Positions 7,455 through 15,696 of a stretch of DNA of 45,556 bases are shown one piece after another. A model generated the notes under the pieces. It was given only the letters and a program-made list of their open reading frames with translations. It did no database searches and was not told the DNA's origin. How positions within the stretch are numbered: the stretch's first letter is position 1; each line of letters starts with the position of its first letter. The stretch is from a virus, in IMG/VR virus record IMGVR_UViG_3300045935_000065, positions 1 to 45,556 of that record; one strand, written 5' to 3'. A program made the translations under genes and the position numbers.

Positions 7455-9644
7455 ATGACGTTCACCGCGTCAGGGCGCAGCCGCATCTCGGCGGGCAATG
7501 GCGCCGTCACCGCCTTTTCGACGCCGCCGTTCCAGGCCGGCAATCTCTTCGTCTATCTGCTCTCCGCCGATTCCGATCCGGAAGCCGCGGCGATGGGCCC
7601 CGACGACGGCACCTTGCTGACCGAGGGCGTGGACTACACGCTTGCCGGCGACGGCGAGGCGGGCGCCGCCGTGGTGACGACGATCGCCACCTATGCCGCC
7701 GGCCAATATGTGCTGCGCTGGCGCCAGACCAGCCTCGACCAGGTCGCCGAATATGAAGCCGGCGTGCCGCTTTCCGCCGACGCGACCCAGCGCACGCTCG
7801 ACCGCGCCGCGATGGCGCTGGAGGAAGTGGCGGACGATCGCGCGCGGCTCTCGGCGCGGGCGCTGCAGGTGCCGGCGGGATCGGCCGCGCCGACGCTGCA
7901 GGCGCCGATCGATTATGCCGGCGCGGCGCTGGGCATGAGCGCGGACGGCAGCACGATCGTGCCGTTGACGCTCGACGGCGACGGCGTGAGCGCCCTCGCC
8001 ACGCTGGCGGATCCCGACGCGGGATCGCTCGAGGTGGCCTTCCGATACGATGGGGCGGCGGCGACGCGAACCGACCGGGCCAAGCTGACCGAGATGCCGG
8101 CCTCGGCCGCCGACCGCAATATCTCGGCGGCGAGCGCTGCCGACCAGAGTGGTGCCTTCATCGACATGTGGAACCGGGGCGGCGGCTATGTGCCACCGGC
8201 GGACAGCGGCCACGATTATGTGGTGAACGTCAACACGCCGCTCGACAATCTGTTCGGCGGCGCCCTGCCCAGGCGCAACGGCGGCTATGTGCCGCTTCCC
8301 TACGCCGCTGTGCCCTTCGACATGGCACGCAAGATCATGTCGTTGTTCGCCCAGGTGCGCAGCGGCAACGGCACGATCGCGCTGCTCGGCACCTCGGTCG
8401 ACGAGGGCTATGACTTCGCCGCACCGAACGGCACCGAGCTCGACTGGTTCACGATGCTGCGGAACCTGTTCGCCTTTGTCAGCAAATCGACCAACGAGGA
8501 GACGGTCACCAATTTCGGCGACCTCGCCCGCTACGGCCTGACCGCAGCGGGCGGATCGGCCGGCATCGTCGGCCCGATCGGCAAATCGTGGATCATGACG
8601 CCGGGCGACACTTTGACCTTCACCGGCGATTTTCAATTTGTCGAGGTGTTTCACGAGACCGATCCCGCTCACGGCAAGATCGAATTCCGCCGCAACGGCG
8701 GCGCGGCCTACAAGACGATCGACTGCGCGGCGGCGCCCGCGTCGGACGTGTCCAGCTTCCCTTCGGCGACCTGCGCGGCGGGCAGCGCCACCCACCAGCT
8801 CAAGTGCATCACCGCCAACGTGCAGATCACGGGGCTGATGCGGCTCAACGGCACGGTCACCTCGACGCCCTATTTCGCGCGGATGGCGCTGGCGGGATCG
8901 TCGACCACGGCGATCTACAACCGCACCGCATCGATCCTGCGGATCATGGCCAGCCCGGGCGCGTCGCGCGGCTGCCTGATCGTCGATCACGGCATCAACA
9001 ATTACCAGAATACGGCCGTTCATACGACGGTGGCGACTTACAAGTCGCACATGCGCACGATCGTCGGCGCCGCCCTCGCCGCCGGCCACCTGGTGCTGCT
9101 GGTCGGCCCGATGCGCCCCGACGCGACGCTGTTCCCGCCGGTCGACGACGCCTCGCTGTTCGAGAATTATCTCGCCGCTCTGGCCGACGTCGCCCGCGAA
9201 TATGACGTGCCGCTGATCGACATGGACGTGTGGGACTGGTTCGCCAAGGGTTGGCTCCCGGCGGGGCTGCACCCCAATATCGCCGGAGCGATGGCGCGCA
9301 AGGACATCTTCTTCGACGCCTTGTGCAAACTGCCGGGGCTCGCGCCGGCGCGGGCGACCGGCGCGGACCTGACCGACCTGACGCCGACCGGCAACCTGCT
9401 GCTGCCGACCGGCAAGGCGGTGAAGATCAACGGCGTCCAGGTGGTCGGCCCGCGCGACACCGGCTACACCCAGATGACCGGGACCGCCGCCAAGGGCGCG
9501 CTCGCCACCTATGCCGCGGGGACGGCGAGCGGGGCCTATGTTCAGGCCGAATTGCAGTCGGTGATGGACGCGCTGCAGGCGGTCTCGCGGCGGCTCAAGG
9601 CTCATGAGGATTCGAAGTTCGGCGCCGGGTCGATCGGGGCATGA
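7455..9644 (+). CDS. Tail fibre/spike with SGNH-hydrolase domain
   Basis: 729 aa. The N-terminal ~140 residues resemble the virion-attachment domain of T7-type tail fibres, and the section ends in a short helix rich in Glu/Arg. Residues ~300-625 look like an SGNH/GDSL esterase: LLGTS with candidate nucleophile Ser314, DHGINNY (Gly513/Asn515-516) as block III, and GLHPN with His606 as block V. The usual Asp three residues before the His is replaced (AGLH), so the acid may come from elsewhere. The C-terminal ~100 residues hold a helical segment. Such proteins deacetylate or cleave surface polysaccharide during adsorption. Enzyme activity is inferred from motifs. Confidence 0.82.
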   Translation: MTFTASGRSRISAGNGAVTAFSTPPFQAGNLFVYLLSADSDPEAAAMGPDDGTLLTEGVDYTLAGDGEAGAAVVTTIATYAAGQYVLRWRQTSLDQVAEYEAGVPLSADATQRTLDRAAMALEEVADDRARLSARALQVPAGSAAPTLQAPIDYAGAALGMSADGSTIVPLTLDGDGVSALATLADPDAGSLEVAFRYDGAAATRTDRAKLTEMPASAADRNISAASAADQSGAFIDMWNRGGGYVPPADSGHDYVVNVNTPLDNLFGGALPRRNGGYVPLPYAAVPFDMARKIMSLFAQVRSGNGTIALLGTSVDEGYDFAAPNGTELDWFTMLRNLFAFVSKSTNEETVTNFGDLARYGLTAAGGSAGIVGPIGKSWIMTPGDTLTFTGDFQFVEVFHETDPAHGKIEFRRNGGAAYKTIDCAAAPASDVSSFPSATCAAGSATHQLKCITANVQITGLMRLNGTVTSTPYFARMALAGSSTTAIYNRTASILRIMASPGASRGCLIVDHGINNYQNTAVHTTVATYKSHMRTIVGAALAAGHLVLLVGPMRPDATLFPPVDDASLFENYLAALADVAREYDVPLIDMDVWDWFAKGWLPAGLHPNIAGAMARKDIFFDALCKLPGLAPARATGADLTDLTPTGNLLLPTGKAVKINGVQVVGPRDTGYTQMTGTAAKGALATYAAGTASGAYVQAELQSVMDALQAVSRRLKAHEDSKFGAGSIGA

Positions 9645-9742
9645 TGCCGTTCAACCTCCCGACCATCGCGAGTCCTCGCCCACACGCCGTCAAGCGGAAA
9701 GAGGAGGGGGCGCCGCTTTGCCGGGTGTCTGCGCATGAATGA
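9641..9742 (+). CDS. Possible small coupled protein after the tail spike
   Basis: 33 aa, basic (HAVKRKEEG), starting with two ATGs whose first overlaps the spike stop (ATGA) and ending inside the next gene's start region. Translational coupling is plausible, and tail fibres are often followed by small assembly proteins, but nothing in the sequence proves coding. Confidence 0.33.
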   Translation: MMPFNLPTIASPRPHAVKRKEEGAPLCRVSAHE

Positions 9743-10103
9743 GCTGCTCCAGCATCTTCTCTCCGCCGGGCCGCTCTACTTGGTGGCAATCGCGGTGAGC
9801 GCGGTCGTGCTTCGTGCCGGCCCCGCCTTCATGGGACGATGGAATGAGCGGTTGCGCGACCTGTCGCGGGCGAAGGCCGGCGACTGGGCACGGCTTCGCC
9901 AGGAGATCAAGCGGCTCGATGCGCGCTGCGCATTGATCGAGGGGCGCGAAGAAAAGTGCCAGCAGGAGCTGGCCGGCGCGCTCGGCCGGATCGCCGCACT
10001 CGAAGGCTATAATGACGGCCGCGGCAAGGCCGCGCAGGACGCCGCGGGCATCGTGGCGGTGGAGCGGCTGCAGGATGCCGCCGAACGGGAGAGCAAGCCA
10101 TGA
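9735..10103 (+). CDS. Inner-membrane spanin-like protein (Rz-type)
   Basis: 122 aa: an N-terminal membrane segment (LYLVAIAVSAVVLRAG) followed by a long charged coiled coil with Glu/Arg heptads and two Cys (about residues 65 and 75). This layout is typical of i-spanins, which join inner to outer membrane at lysis. It precedes a holin-like gene (4-nt overlap) and a lipoprotein gene. The family assignment rests on topology and neighbours, not on a recognised domain. Confidence 0.55.
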   Translation: MNELLQHLLSAGPLYLVAIAVSAVVLRAGPAFMGRWNERLRDLSRAKAGDWARLRQEIKRLDARCALIEGREEKCQQELAGALGRIAALEGYNDGRGKAAQDAAGIVAVERLQDAAERESKP

Positions 10104-10363
10104 CCAAAACCATATTCGCCCACCGCACCGCGACGCCCGACCAGGCATGGGCGGCGGCGCGTCAAATCGTCATGGCGGCCGGCGCCTGGGCGATCGGCAA
10201 GGGCTGGTTGCAGGCGGACACGGCCGGCGCGCTGGGAACGCTGGCGCTGATCGTGGCCCCGTTCGTCATCGGCCAGCTCAAGACGAGGCTGCGCGCCCAG
10301 CAGCTCGCGGCCGTCGCCTCATCCCCGAAAGTCCCCGACAGCATTGCCTCAATCAAGGAGTGA
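10100..10363 (+). CDS. Holin-like membrane protein
   Basis: 87 aa. RQIVMAAGAWAIGKGW, then a short loop and LGTLALIVAPFVIGQLKTR, give two hydrophobic helices joined by a turn, with a basic, soluble C-terminus. This matches small phage holins of the kind often annotated as Pam3-gp28 type. Its ATGA overlap with the spanin-like gene and the lipoprotein six bases downstream support a lysis cassette. I find no separate endolysin in this cassette. The muralytic activity may come from the transglycosylase domain of the 1211-aa virion protein or from an unrecognised gene. Confidence 0.62.
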   Translation: MTKTIFAHRTATPDQAWAAARQIVMAAGAWAIGKGWLQADTAGALGTLALIVAPFVIGQLKTRLRAQQLAAVASSPKVPDSIASIKE

Positions 10364-10368
10364 AGACC

Positions 10369-10629
10369 ATGAACAGGATCAGAAGCATATCGTTGATCGT
10401 CGCCGCCGCCGTGGCGCTTTCCGGCTGCGCCACCGGGTTGACGCCGCAGACTTGCGCGCGTGCCGCCGCCGGGCTGAACACGGCCGCGCAGATCGCCCAG
10501 GTGCTGATCGACAACGGCATCGAGCCCGCCAAGGCCGCGAAGCTGGCCGAGGCCGTCGCAACGGACCGGATGCTGCTCGCAGTCGCTTGCGCGCAGGCTG
10601 TTCCGCCGCCGGTGCAGCCGGTCGGCTGA
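10369..10629 (+). CDS. Small lipoprotein, candidate o-spanin
   Basis: 86 aa with a clear lipoprotein signal: basic N-terminus (MNRIRS), hydrophobic core, lipobox LSGC with the lipidated Cys at about residue 20. An AAGGAG ribosome binding site precedes the ATG. The mature part has two further Cys and a helical stretch, ending in PPPVQPVG. Its position directly after spanin- and holin-like genes suggests the outer-membrane spanin partner, though it lacks the extreme Pro richness of classical Rz1. Confidence 0.65.
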   Translation: MNRIRSISLIVAAAVALSGCATGLTPQTCARAAAGLNTAAQIAQVLIDNGIEPAKAAKLAEAVATDRMLLAVACAQAVPPPVQPVG

Positions 10630-10652
10630 ACGAAGCAAGGAAGGAAGCGAAG

Positions 10653-11402
10653 ATGACGATCATCACCACCGTCAAGTTGGGCAATTACGACGCGATCGAC
10701 CTGATGGCGCCGCGCCCGCTCGCTTATGTCGACGTCGACGGCGTCACCTTGCTTCCGGTCCACGCGGCGCAGGGCCTGCCGGTGACGATCGTCACCGGCG
10801 GGCTGCCGCAATATACCGAGGACGCCCCGGCCGCCGCGAACCCGATCGGGCCGATGATGATGGCGGTGCGCCGCGACGCGCTGACCGCCGCGGAAGTCTC
10901 GACCGATGGCGACAATGTGGCGGTCAAGGCGACCAGCAAGGGCGAGGTGTGCACCAACGACGCCGCCGCAAACGCCGTGCTCGGCACCACGGGCGGCGCC
11001 GCCGTCATCACCGACGCGGCCGGCACGATCCAGCAATATCTACGCGGGATCATCGTTCGCATTCTCAGCTTCATCGGCCCTCAGACGGCAGCCGCCAGCC
11101 TGTCAGTCGTTCCCTCGGCCGACCAAAATCCCATTTTCGACAACGCGAACGGCACGAAAACCAGCGTCACCGCGTCCGCCACGATCATCACGCCGCCGGC
11201 GGGCTGCACCTTCGTCCGCATCGACACCGACGCCGACATCGTCATCAACACGGCAAACGCCACCGCTGTCGACGACGGCACGGCGACGCGCATCTGCGCT
11301 AACCAGCCCGAGATCGTGCCGGTGACGCCGGCGATCGCCGTCAAAGCGCTGTCACTGGCCGGGACGGCCGTGGTCCGCTGTACGCCGCTCAAGGTCCGCT
11401 GA
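10653..11402 (+). CDS. Virion structural-type protein, unidentified
   Basis: 249 aa, beta-rich, with many Thr/Ala/Val, no signal peptide and no recognised domain. An AAGGAAG ribosome binding site precedes the ATG. Internal patterns (GTKTSVTASATIITPPAGCTF, NTANATAVDDGTATR) resemble beta-sandwich head or tail decoration proteins. It shares a one-base stop/start overlap with the next gene and follows the lysis genes, so it belongs to the late transcript. Role inferred only. Confidence 0.6.
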   Translation: MTIITTVKLGNYDAIDLMAPRPLAYVDVDGVTLLPVHAAQGLPVTIVTGGLPQYTEDAPAAANPIGPMMMAVRRDALTAAEVSTDGDNVAVKATSKGEVCTNDAAANAVLGTTGGAAVITDAAGTIQQYLRGIIVRILSFIGPQTAAASLSVVPSADQNPIFDNANGTKTSVTASATIITPPAGCTFVRIDTDADIVINTANATAVDDGTATRICANQPEIVPVTPAIAVKALSLAGTAVVRCTPLKVR

Positions 11403-11968
11403 TGCGCCTCGCGCCCCGCCTGGTCGGTCAGCCGGCGCCGCTCGCGAGGATGCGGCAACGCGTGTTCCGGCAGCCGGCGATCGTCGTCGTGGGGCCCACG
11501 GCCGGCGCGACCGTAGCTAAGGCCACCGGCACGCCCTTCCGCACCTACAACGTCACCAAGACCGCTTCCGCGGCGTGGGGCAATGGCGGTGCCTATAGCG
11601 GGCAAGCGTTCAAGGACAATTTCCGCCTGCGGCTGCGCGCACTGCAGACCAATTGCGGGATCGTCGCCGGCATGACCAGCGGCGATCCCGCGGCCGACGA
11701 TTCCTTCCCTGCCATCGACCGGGGCATCTATTTCGTCGCCGACGGCACAGCTGGCGTGTTCGAGGGCGGAGGATTTGCCACGACTGCCGCAGCCTACACG
11801 ACCGCAGACGTCTTCTGGATCGATCGCCAGGCCGGCTCGCTGACCTACCGCAAGGGCGCTGTGTTCGAAACAGCAACAATTCTACGGACGCTCTCGCTGA
11901 CCACATCGTTCAAGTTCGACTGCGCGCTCAACGATACGGGCGGCATCCTCGAAGTGAATCTCGTCTGA
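11402..11968 (+). CDS. Virion structural-type protein, unidentified
   Basis: 188 aa. The N-terminal ~35 residues are basic (PRLVGQPAPLARMRQRVFR). The rest is predicted beta with aromatic and Gly residues (DRGIYFVADGTAGVFEGGGF). It starts within the stop codon of the previous gene (TGATG), and the following gene starts the same way. Probably a tail or particle accessory protein by context; no family recognised. Confidence 0.55.
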   Translation: MRLAPRLVGQPAPLARMRQRVFRQPAIVVVGPTAGATVAKATGTPFRTYNVTKTASAAWGNGGAYSGQAFKDNFRLRLRALQTNCGIVAGMTSGDPAADDSFPAIDRGIYFVADGTAGVFEGGGFATTAAAYTTADVFWIDRQAGSLTYRKGAVFETATILRTLSLTTSFKFDCALNDTGGILEVNLV

Positions 11969-12165
11969 TGCGCGGCTATGGCAACGCCCAGCGGTTTGCG
12001 CAGCAGGCGCAATTCGTGGCGAGCGCGGCGATCGGGGTCAGGACGACGAGCGACAGCGCGGCGGCGGCCGCAGCGATTGATGCTGCTGCCTCAGGCATCA
12101 CCGGCGGAGCGAGCGCTACGATCGCGGATCTCAAGGCCAGGATCGATGCAGCCGGCATCCCCTAG
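11968..12165 (+). CDS. Small Ala-rich protein at the end of the late operon
   Basis: 65 aa, helical, Ala-rich (SAAAAAAIDAAAS) with a possible helical hairpin. Its ATG overlaps the upstream stop. A strong inverted repeat follows five bases after its stop. Function unknown. Confidence 0.5.
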   Translation: MRGYGNAQRFAQQAQFVASAAIGVRTTSDSAAAAAAIDAAASGITGGASATIADLKARIDAAGIP

Positions 12166-12169
12166 GCGG

Positions 12170-12202
12170 CCGTTCATGCGGGGATCCCGCGAATATGAAC
12201 GG
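12170..12202. terminator. Bidirectional hairpin between convergent operons
   Basis: The CCGTTCAT/ATGAACGG outer stem and a GCGGG/CCCGC inner stem form a long inverted repeat between the plus-strand late operon and the minus-strand lysogeny operon. There is no strong T run. The remaining bases to 12335 hold no gene. They lie beyond the last gene of the integrase operon, so they are one possible place for attP, but I can identify no core. Confidence 0.5.
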
Positions 12203-12335
12203 GGCGGCGAGGGGCTTCCATGCGACGATGGGGCCGGTTTCGCGCAAAGTCGCACAGGTTGCGCGAGTTAAGCCTTTGATTTCCGTGATTTGCAGCCAAC
12301 CTTACCGTTAGACGACGGGGCAAGGAGGGCCGCAT

Positions 12336-12710
12336 CTAAGTGGCGGATTTCCCTCGGTCAAGGCTGACTGGGGAGGGCGCCATCGGACGGATTTTCCGTC
12401 CTATATCGGACGGCGGCGGGTTGCTTGCGCCTGCGATGGTGACGACGGGCATTCCCATCAGCTGCTGAACGTCGCCGCCAGCGGGCGATCCACCCGTCAA
12501 CGAGAGCAGGTGCGCTTCGAGCTCGGAGACTTCGAATGCCGTGTCCATGTTCTCCATGGCGAGAAGGCGCCGCCGCCGCTCTTCGCGTGCGCGCGTGAGG
12601 CAGGCTTGCACGGCCGGGTGGCTGAGCGCGTCAGCCAACGCGATCGCATTTGCAAAGCGCATGCCGAGATCGATCGCGGCGTCGACCGGATCCGGAGCGC
12701 GGACGGTCAT
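12336..12710 (-). CDS. Hypothetical helical protein, last gene of the lysogeny operon
   Basis: 124 aa. The N-terminal 80 residues are helical and charged (TRAREERRRRLLAMENMD). The C-terminus is Pro/Ser-rich. Its ATG overlaps the stop of the upstream gene by four bases. No family recognised. Confidence 0.55.
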   Translation of the reverse strand: MTVRAPDPVDAAIDLGMRFANAIALADALSHPAVQACLTRAREERRRRLLAMENMDTAFEVSELEAHLLSLTGGSPAGGDVQQLMGMPVVTIAGASNPPPSDIGRKIRPMAPSPVSLDRGKSAT

Positions 12711-12910
12711 GCTAGCGCCTCCGCGACAAGCGCCATGAGAACAACATCCTGCCCGCGAGCGGCGACGCTCTCGCGGCGGGCGCCGCCCGCGTCGATCCAT
12801 TGGACGAATCGCTGGCCGGGATTGGGGCCGACGCCAACGATGATGTCGGTGCGAATCCAGCCTTCGTCCGCGCCGGTCGCGCTGTGGATGCGAATCATGC
12901 GGGGCTTCAT
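12707..12910 (-). CDS. Small hypothetical protein
   Basis: 67 aa, beta-rich (MIRIHSATGADEGWIRTDII, VQWIDAGGARRESVA), possibly a small beta-barrel. It overlaps both neighbours by 4 nt, so it is translationally coupled within the integrase operon. Function unknown. Confidence 0.55.
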   Translation of the reverse strand: MKPRMIRIHSATGADEGWIRTDIIVGVGPNPGQRFVQWIDAGGARRESVAARGQDVVLMALVAEALA

Positions 12911-13341
12911 TCCGCAAGAACTCCCTCATAGCGCTTCGCCACCTCGCGATATTCGTCGCTCTCTGGCAGCGGCCCCTCATAGATGGCCATCCCCTCGACG
13001 TCGGGATCGGCCCAATCGATCTGCGTCAGCCAGAGAATATCGACCGGGTCGCGGCCATTGCATTCCTGATTGAACGGCGAGAACAAATGCATCCACGGCC
13101 CGAGCCCGCCGTCGATGATGTCGATTTTGACATGCTCCATGGGGTCGCGCCAGATCGGCTTGCGCAGGCGCTCGATCCCCATCCTGGCCGCCTCACGGCA
13201 CGACAGCAATCGCCGGCCGGCGTGCAAATCGGAAAGCGGTTTGCGGGACCGGAGGCTAAAGCACATTTTTCCCGCAGCGGCCCCGCAAGTCGGGCAGGGA
13301 ATGTCTTTTCTGACTTCCGTGTATTGGAATTTCGGGGTCAT
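12907..13341 (-). CDS. Zinc-finger protein, phage accessory
   Basis: 144 aa. The N-terminus contains CPTCGAAAGKMC followed by basic residues and a His/Arg-rich stretch (LHAGRRLL), the pattern of the small phage zinc-finger family (CxxC, then C and H ligands). The C-terminal half is acidic (DPVDILWLTQIDWADPDVEG) and looks like a separate globular part. Possibly nucleic-acid binding. It overlaps the upstream gene by one base and the downstream gene by four. Confidence 0.6.
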   Translation of the reverse strand: MTPKFQYTEVRKDIPCPTCGAAAGKMCFSLRSRKPLSDLHAGRRLLSCREAARMGIERLRKPIWRDPMEHVKIDIIDGGLGPWMHLFSPFNQECNGRDPVDILWLTQIDWADPDVEGMAIYEGPLPESDEYREVAKRYEGVLAE

Positions 13342-13547
13342 CAGAACGGCACCTCCATCACGTCGTAGCCGTGGCTTTCGAGCCAGCGGATGAAAAGCTC
13401 GGCAACGAGATCAGGTCGCCCGATCGACAATTCGTTCGTCCTCGATTCGATGTCGAAGCCGCGGGAATCGCGTAGCCAGACGTCTTCATCATCGCTGACC
13501 AGGCTCAACTCCAGGCCCTCAACGGCAACCTCGACTTGCCCGCTCAT
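13341..13547 (-). CDS. Small acidic hypothetical protein
   Basis: 68 aa, start ATG overlapping the integrase stop (ATGA). Alternating beta strands (QVEVAVEGLELSLVSDDEDV) and a C-terminal helix (LVAELFIRWLESHGYDV). Function unknown; an excision or anti-defence accessory role is possible from its place next to the integrase, without further evidence. Confidence 0.55.
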   Translation of the reverse strand: MSGQVEVAVEGLELSLVSDDEDVWLRDSRGFDIESRTNELSIGRPDLVAELFIRWLESHGYDVMEVPF

Positions 13548-14836
13548 CCTCGCTCCTCCTGCTCGGCCGCATCCGCGGCGTCCCGCTCCGCCTGCCGCGT
13601 CACGGCGATCGCCATGCCTTCGGCGGCGGCGCGGGTGTCGCGGGGCATGTAGGTGTCGAGGATTTTCTGGGTTTCCTCGATCGAATGGCCGGAGATGCTG
13701 GCGATCAGCGGCACGGGCACGTGCAACTCGCGCAGCCAGCACATGCCGGAGCGGCGCAGATCGCGGAACTGGATGGCGCTGTTCTTCTTGCCCTCCTCGC
13801 CCCCCAGCAGCTTCGCCAGGGCATGATCCTGCCGCGCGGCGGCGTCCAGGGCCGCCTTGTTCGCGACGGCCCTGAAATCGCGCTGGAAACGCCATTCGGG
13901 GCATGGGCGATCCTCATGCCGGTAGAGGATCAGATGGGTGCAGCCGGCCTTGCGGTCGCGGCTGGCGGCGAGCTGGGCGATGACGGCGGCGCGGGCGACG
14001 GGCGCGAGGCTGACCGCGACCCATTCGCCGGTCTTCTCCTGCTGGAGCCACAGGCCGCTGACCTTGCCGTCCGGGCCGGCGAGCGCGCGCCGCGCATCCG
14101 AGCTGACGTCGCCGACCTCGCGGATCTGGAAGCCGGTGGACGAGAGCAGATCGCCCTCGCGCTGCATCGAATAGAAGCCGAGCACGCAGCCCAATGCGAT
14201 ATGGGGAAAATCGAGATCGGCGGCGGCCGTGAGCAGGGGCGCGAGCTGATCGCGCAGGATGCGGCGGGTGCGCTTGGGCGGCGTCGGGATCTTCAGCTTG
14301 CGCGCCGGCGAGCCGGCGATCAGCCCCTTGTCCTCGGCGAACTGGAGCAGGAGGGAGAGGACGCGAAGCAGGGAGGCGGTGCGTGGCGGGCGGTTGTCGT
14401 GATTGACCAGGGTGTCGCGCAAATCGATCACCATCTGGCGATCGAGATCGGAAAGGATCAGATTGCCGTCGTCGGCCCAGATGGTGAGCGTCTTGATGCT
14501 CGAATCATATTCGGCGCGGCTCTTCGGCTTGAGTGCGAGATAGCGGCGATCGGCCTTGTAGGCGGCGACCAGGTCGCGCCAGCGGGCCCGGCCTGCGCCA
14601 AGGCTTCGGCGGGCAAGGGCGGCGGGGGCTATGGCACTGCCTTCGGCGCGGGCGCGGTCCCAGGCCTCGACCTCGTCGTTGCGCTCGAGCGCGGCGAGGA
14701 TGGCGGCGCGGCGATCCTCGCCGAGCGTGAGCAGCTTCCAGCCAGCTTCGCGCAGACGCGGGCTCGGCTGCCAGTAATAAGCGGTGCGGCCGCCCGCGAG
14801 CGCCTGCGTGGTGAGGAAGGGGATTTGATTAGCCAT
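13544..14836 (-). CDS. int: Tyrosine recombinase (phage integrase)
   Basis: 430 aa. The N-terminal ~95 residues form an arm-binding region, residues ~100-180 a SAM-like core-binding domain and ~195-415 the catalytic domain. Likely active-site residues: Arg226 (in MQREGDLL), Lys268 (QQEKTG), Arg358/Arg361 (FRDLRRSG, with Arg in place of the first His), His384 (SGHS) and nucleophile Tyr396 (LDTYMPR). It catalyses integration and, with an excisionase, excision. An interspersed palindromic repeat (14591-14617) lies inside the coding sequence as ARRSLGAGRA. The four downstream genes overlap or nearly overlap. It marks the phage as temperate; attP was not located. Confidence 0.93.
   Translation of the reverse strand: MANQIPFLTTQALAGGRTAYYWQPSPRLREAGWKLLTLGEDRRAAILAALERNDEVEAWDRARAEGSAIAPAALARRSLGAGRARWRDLVAAYKADRRYLALKPKSRAEYDSSIKTLTIWADDGNLILSDLDRQMVIDLRDTLVNHDNRPPRTASLLRVLSLLLQFAEDKGLIAGSPARKLKIPTPPKRTRRILRDQLAPLLTAAADLDFPHIALGCVLGFYSMQREGDLLSSTGFQIREVGDVSSDARRALAGPDGKVSGLWLQQEKTGEWVAVSLAPVARAAVIAQLAASRDRKAGCTHLILYRHEDRPCPEWRFQRDFRAVANKAALDAAARQDHALAKLLGGEEGKKNSAIQFRDLRRSGMCWLRELHVPVPLIASISGHSIEETQKILDTYMPRDTRAAAEGMAIAVTRQAERDAADAAEQEERG
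14591..14617 (-). repeat. Repeat A copy inside the integrase gene
   Basis: A copy of the GCC(A/G)AGGC(T/A)(T/A)CGGCGG(A/G)CAAG palindrome family found at nine places in the genome. Here it encodes a linker between the N-terminal and core-binding parts of the integrase. Confidence 0.8.
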
Positions 14837-14877
14837 AGAGCGGGCCTTCGGGAGCGATGCGAGGGCGGGGAATGAGG

Positions 14878-15264
14878 TTAGGTCGGGGTGGCGGGTGGGT
14901 CAACGTTGGCGGTTTTTCCCATCGCGCCGCGGCGAAAGCAGCCAAGACAGGGCTCGGCCGCGCAGGCGCGCGCTCTCGAATCTCCGGGACGCCAGGTGCG
15001 CAACGGGCAGCCGACCGGCTTGTTGGCATGTTCGGGCAAAGGCTCCTCGATCATCAGCGCCTGGTCGATCAGGCTTTGCGCGCCCTTCATCAGCCAGCCC
15101 GAGAGGGTGCGCAGCTTGTGGGCGGGCGATCCCGGCATGGCGTCGATCACGTCAGCCGGCATGTCGATCAGATGTGCCGCGAACTGGCCTTGCCCGACCC
15201 GGACGATCTCGATCGTCGCGACCCACGAGCCGCGTGGCGGCGGCAGCGAGAAGAGTTCAGCCAT
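14878..15264 (-). CDS. Hypothetical protein with Cys-rich tail
   Basis: 128 aa. Residues 1-85 look globular (ATIEIVRVGQGQFAAHLIDM, then a helical segment). The C-terminal region has spaced cysteines (VGCPLR, RACAAEPCLGC), possibly a metal site. The start ATG overlaps the preceding gene by 8 nt. It lies directly upstream of the integrase with a 41-nt gap. Family not recognised. Confidence 0.55.
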   Translation of the reverse strand: MAELFSLPPPRGSWVATIEIVRVGQGQFAAHLIDMPADVIDAMPGSPAHKLRTLSGWLMKGAQSLIDQALMIEEPLPEHANKPVGCPLRTWRPGDSRARACAAEPCLGCFRRGAMGKTANVDPPATPT

Positions 15265-15487
15265 GGATCTTCTCCTTCACCTTCTCGGGATGCTCCGCGT
15301 CGAGCCATGCCATGGCGGCCTGGGCGCCTTCGAACTTGCGGATATGCTTACCGCGCGAATCGCGGATCACGCGGGGAAAGGTGCGGCCGGGCAAGGCCGC
15401 CGCCCAGTCGTCGCCGGCGATGCGGTGCACCTGCGCGCCATCGGCGCGGCGGAAGGTGTCCTTTTCGGGGTCCTTGGTCCAGGTCAT
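15257..15487 (-). CDS. Small hypothetical protein
   Basis: 76 aa, charged, starting [17 protein letters not shown]. The strand-rich centre ends in a helix (AAMAWLDAEHPEKVKEK), the look of a compact domain. ATGA overlap with the upstream gene. Function unknown. Confidence 0.58.
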   Translation of the reverse strand: MTWTKDPEKDTFRRADGAQVHRIAGDDWAAALPGRTFPRVIRDSRGKHIRKFEGAQAAMAWLDAEHPEKVKEKIHG

Positions 15488-15696
15488 GGCGCTGAGCCCA
15501 GGGTGGCCGCTGCATTGGCGTTGGCGACGATTTCGGCGAACAGCTCCGGATCGGGCGGCGCGCCGGGGCCGTAGCCCATGCTGGCGAGGGCCTTGGCGAC
15601 CAGATGCCAGACATGGAGATCGAGGCTGCGGTGCCCTTCGACCTTGCCCTTACGGGTGACACTCCCCCCTGATCGTGGCGAAGCCGCGATCCTCAC
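15484..15696 (-). CDS. Small hypothetical protein with GTG start
   Basis: 70 aa. The GTG start overlaps the stop of the Imm-5-like gene (GTGA). The N-terminus is basic ([14 protein letters not shown]) and the centre helical. Function unknown; the strict overlaps on both sides are the main support for coding. Confidence 0.5.
   Translation of the reverse strand: MRIAASPRSGGSVTRKGKVEGHRSLDLHVWHLVAKALASMGYGPGAPPDPELFAEIVANANAAATLGSAP

Noticed and set aside
13685-14875. 396-aa plus-strand frame opposite the integrase
   Set aside because: Antisense to an integrase with all catalytic motifs; its Gly/Ala/Asp composition is that of a reverse-frame shadow.
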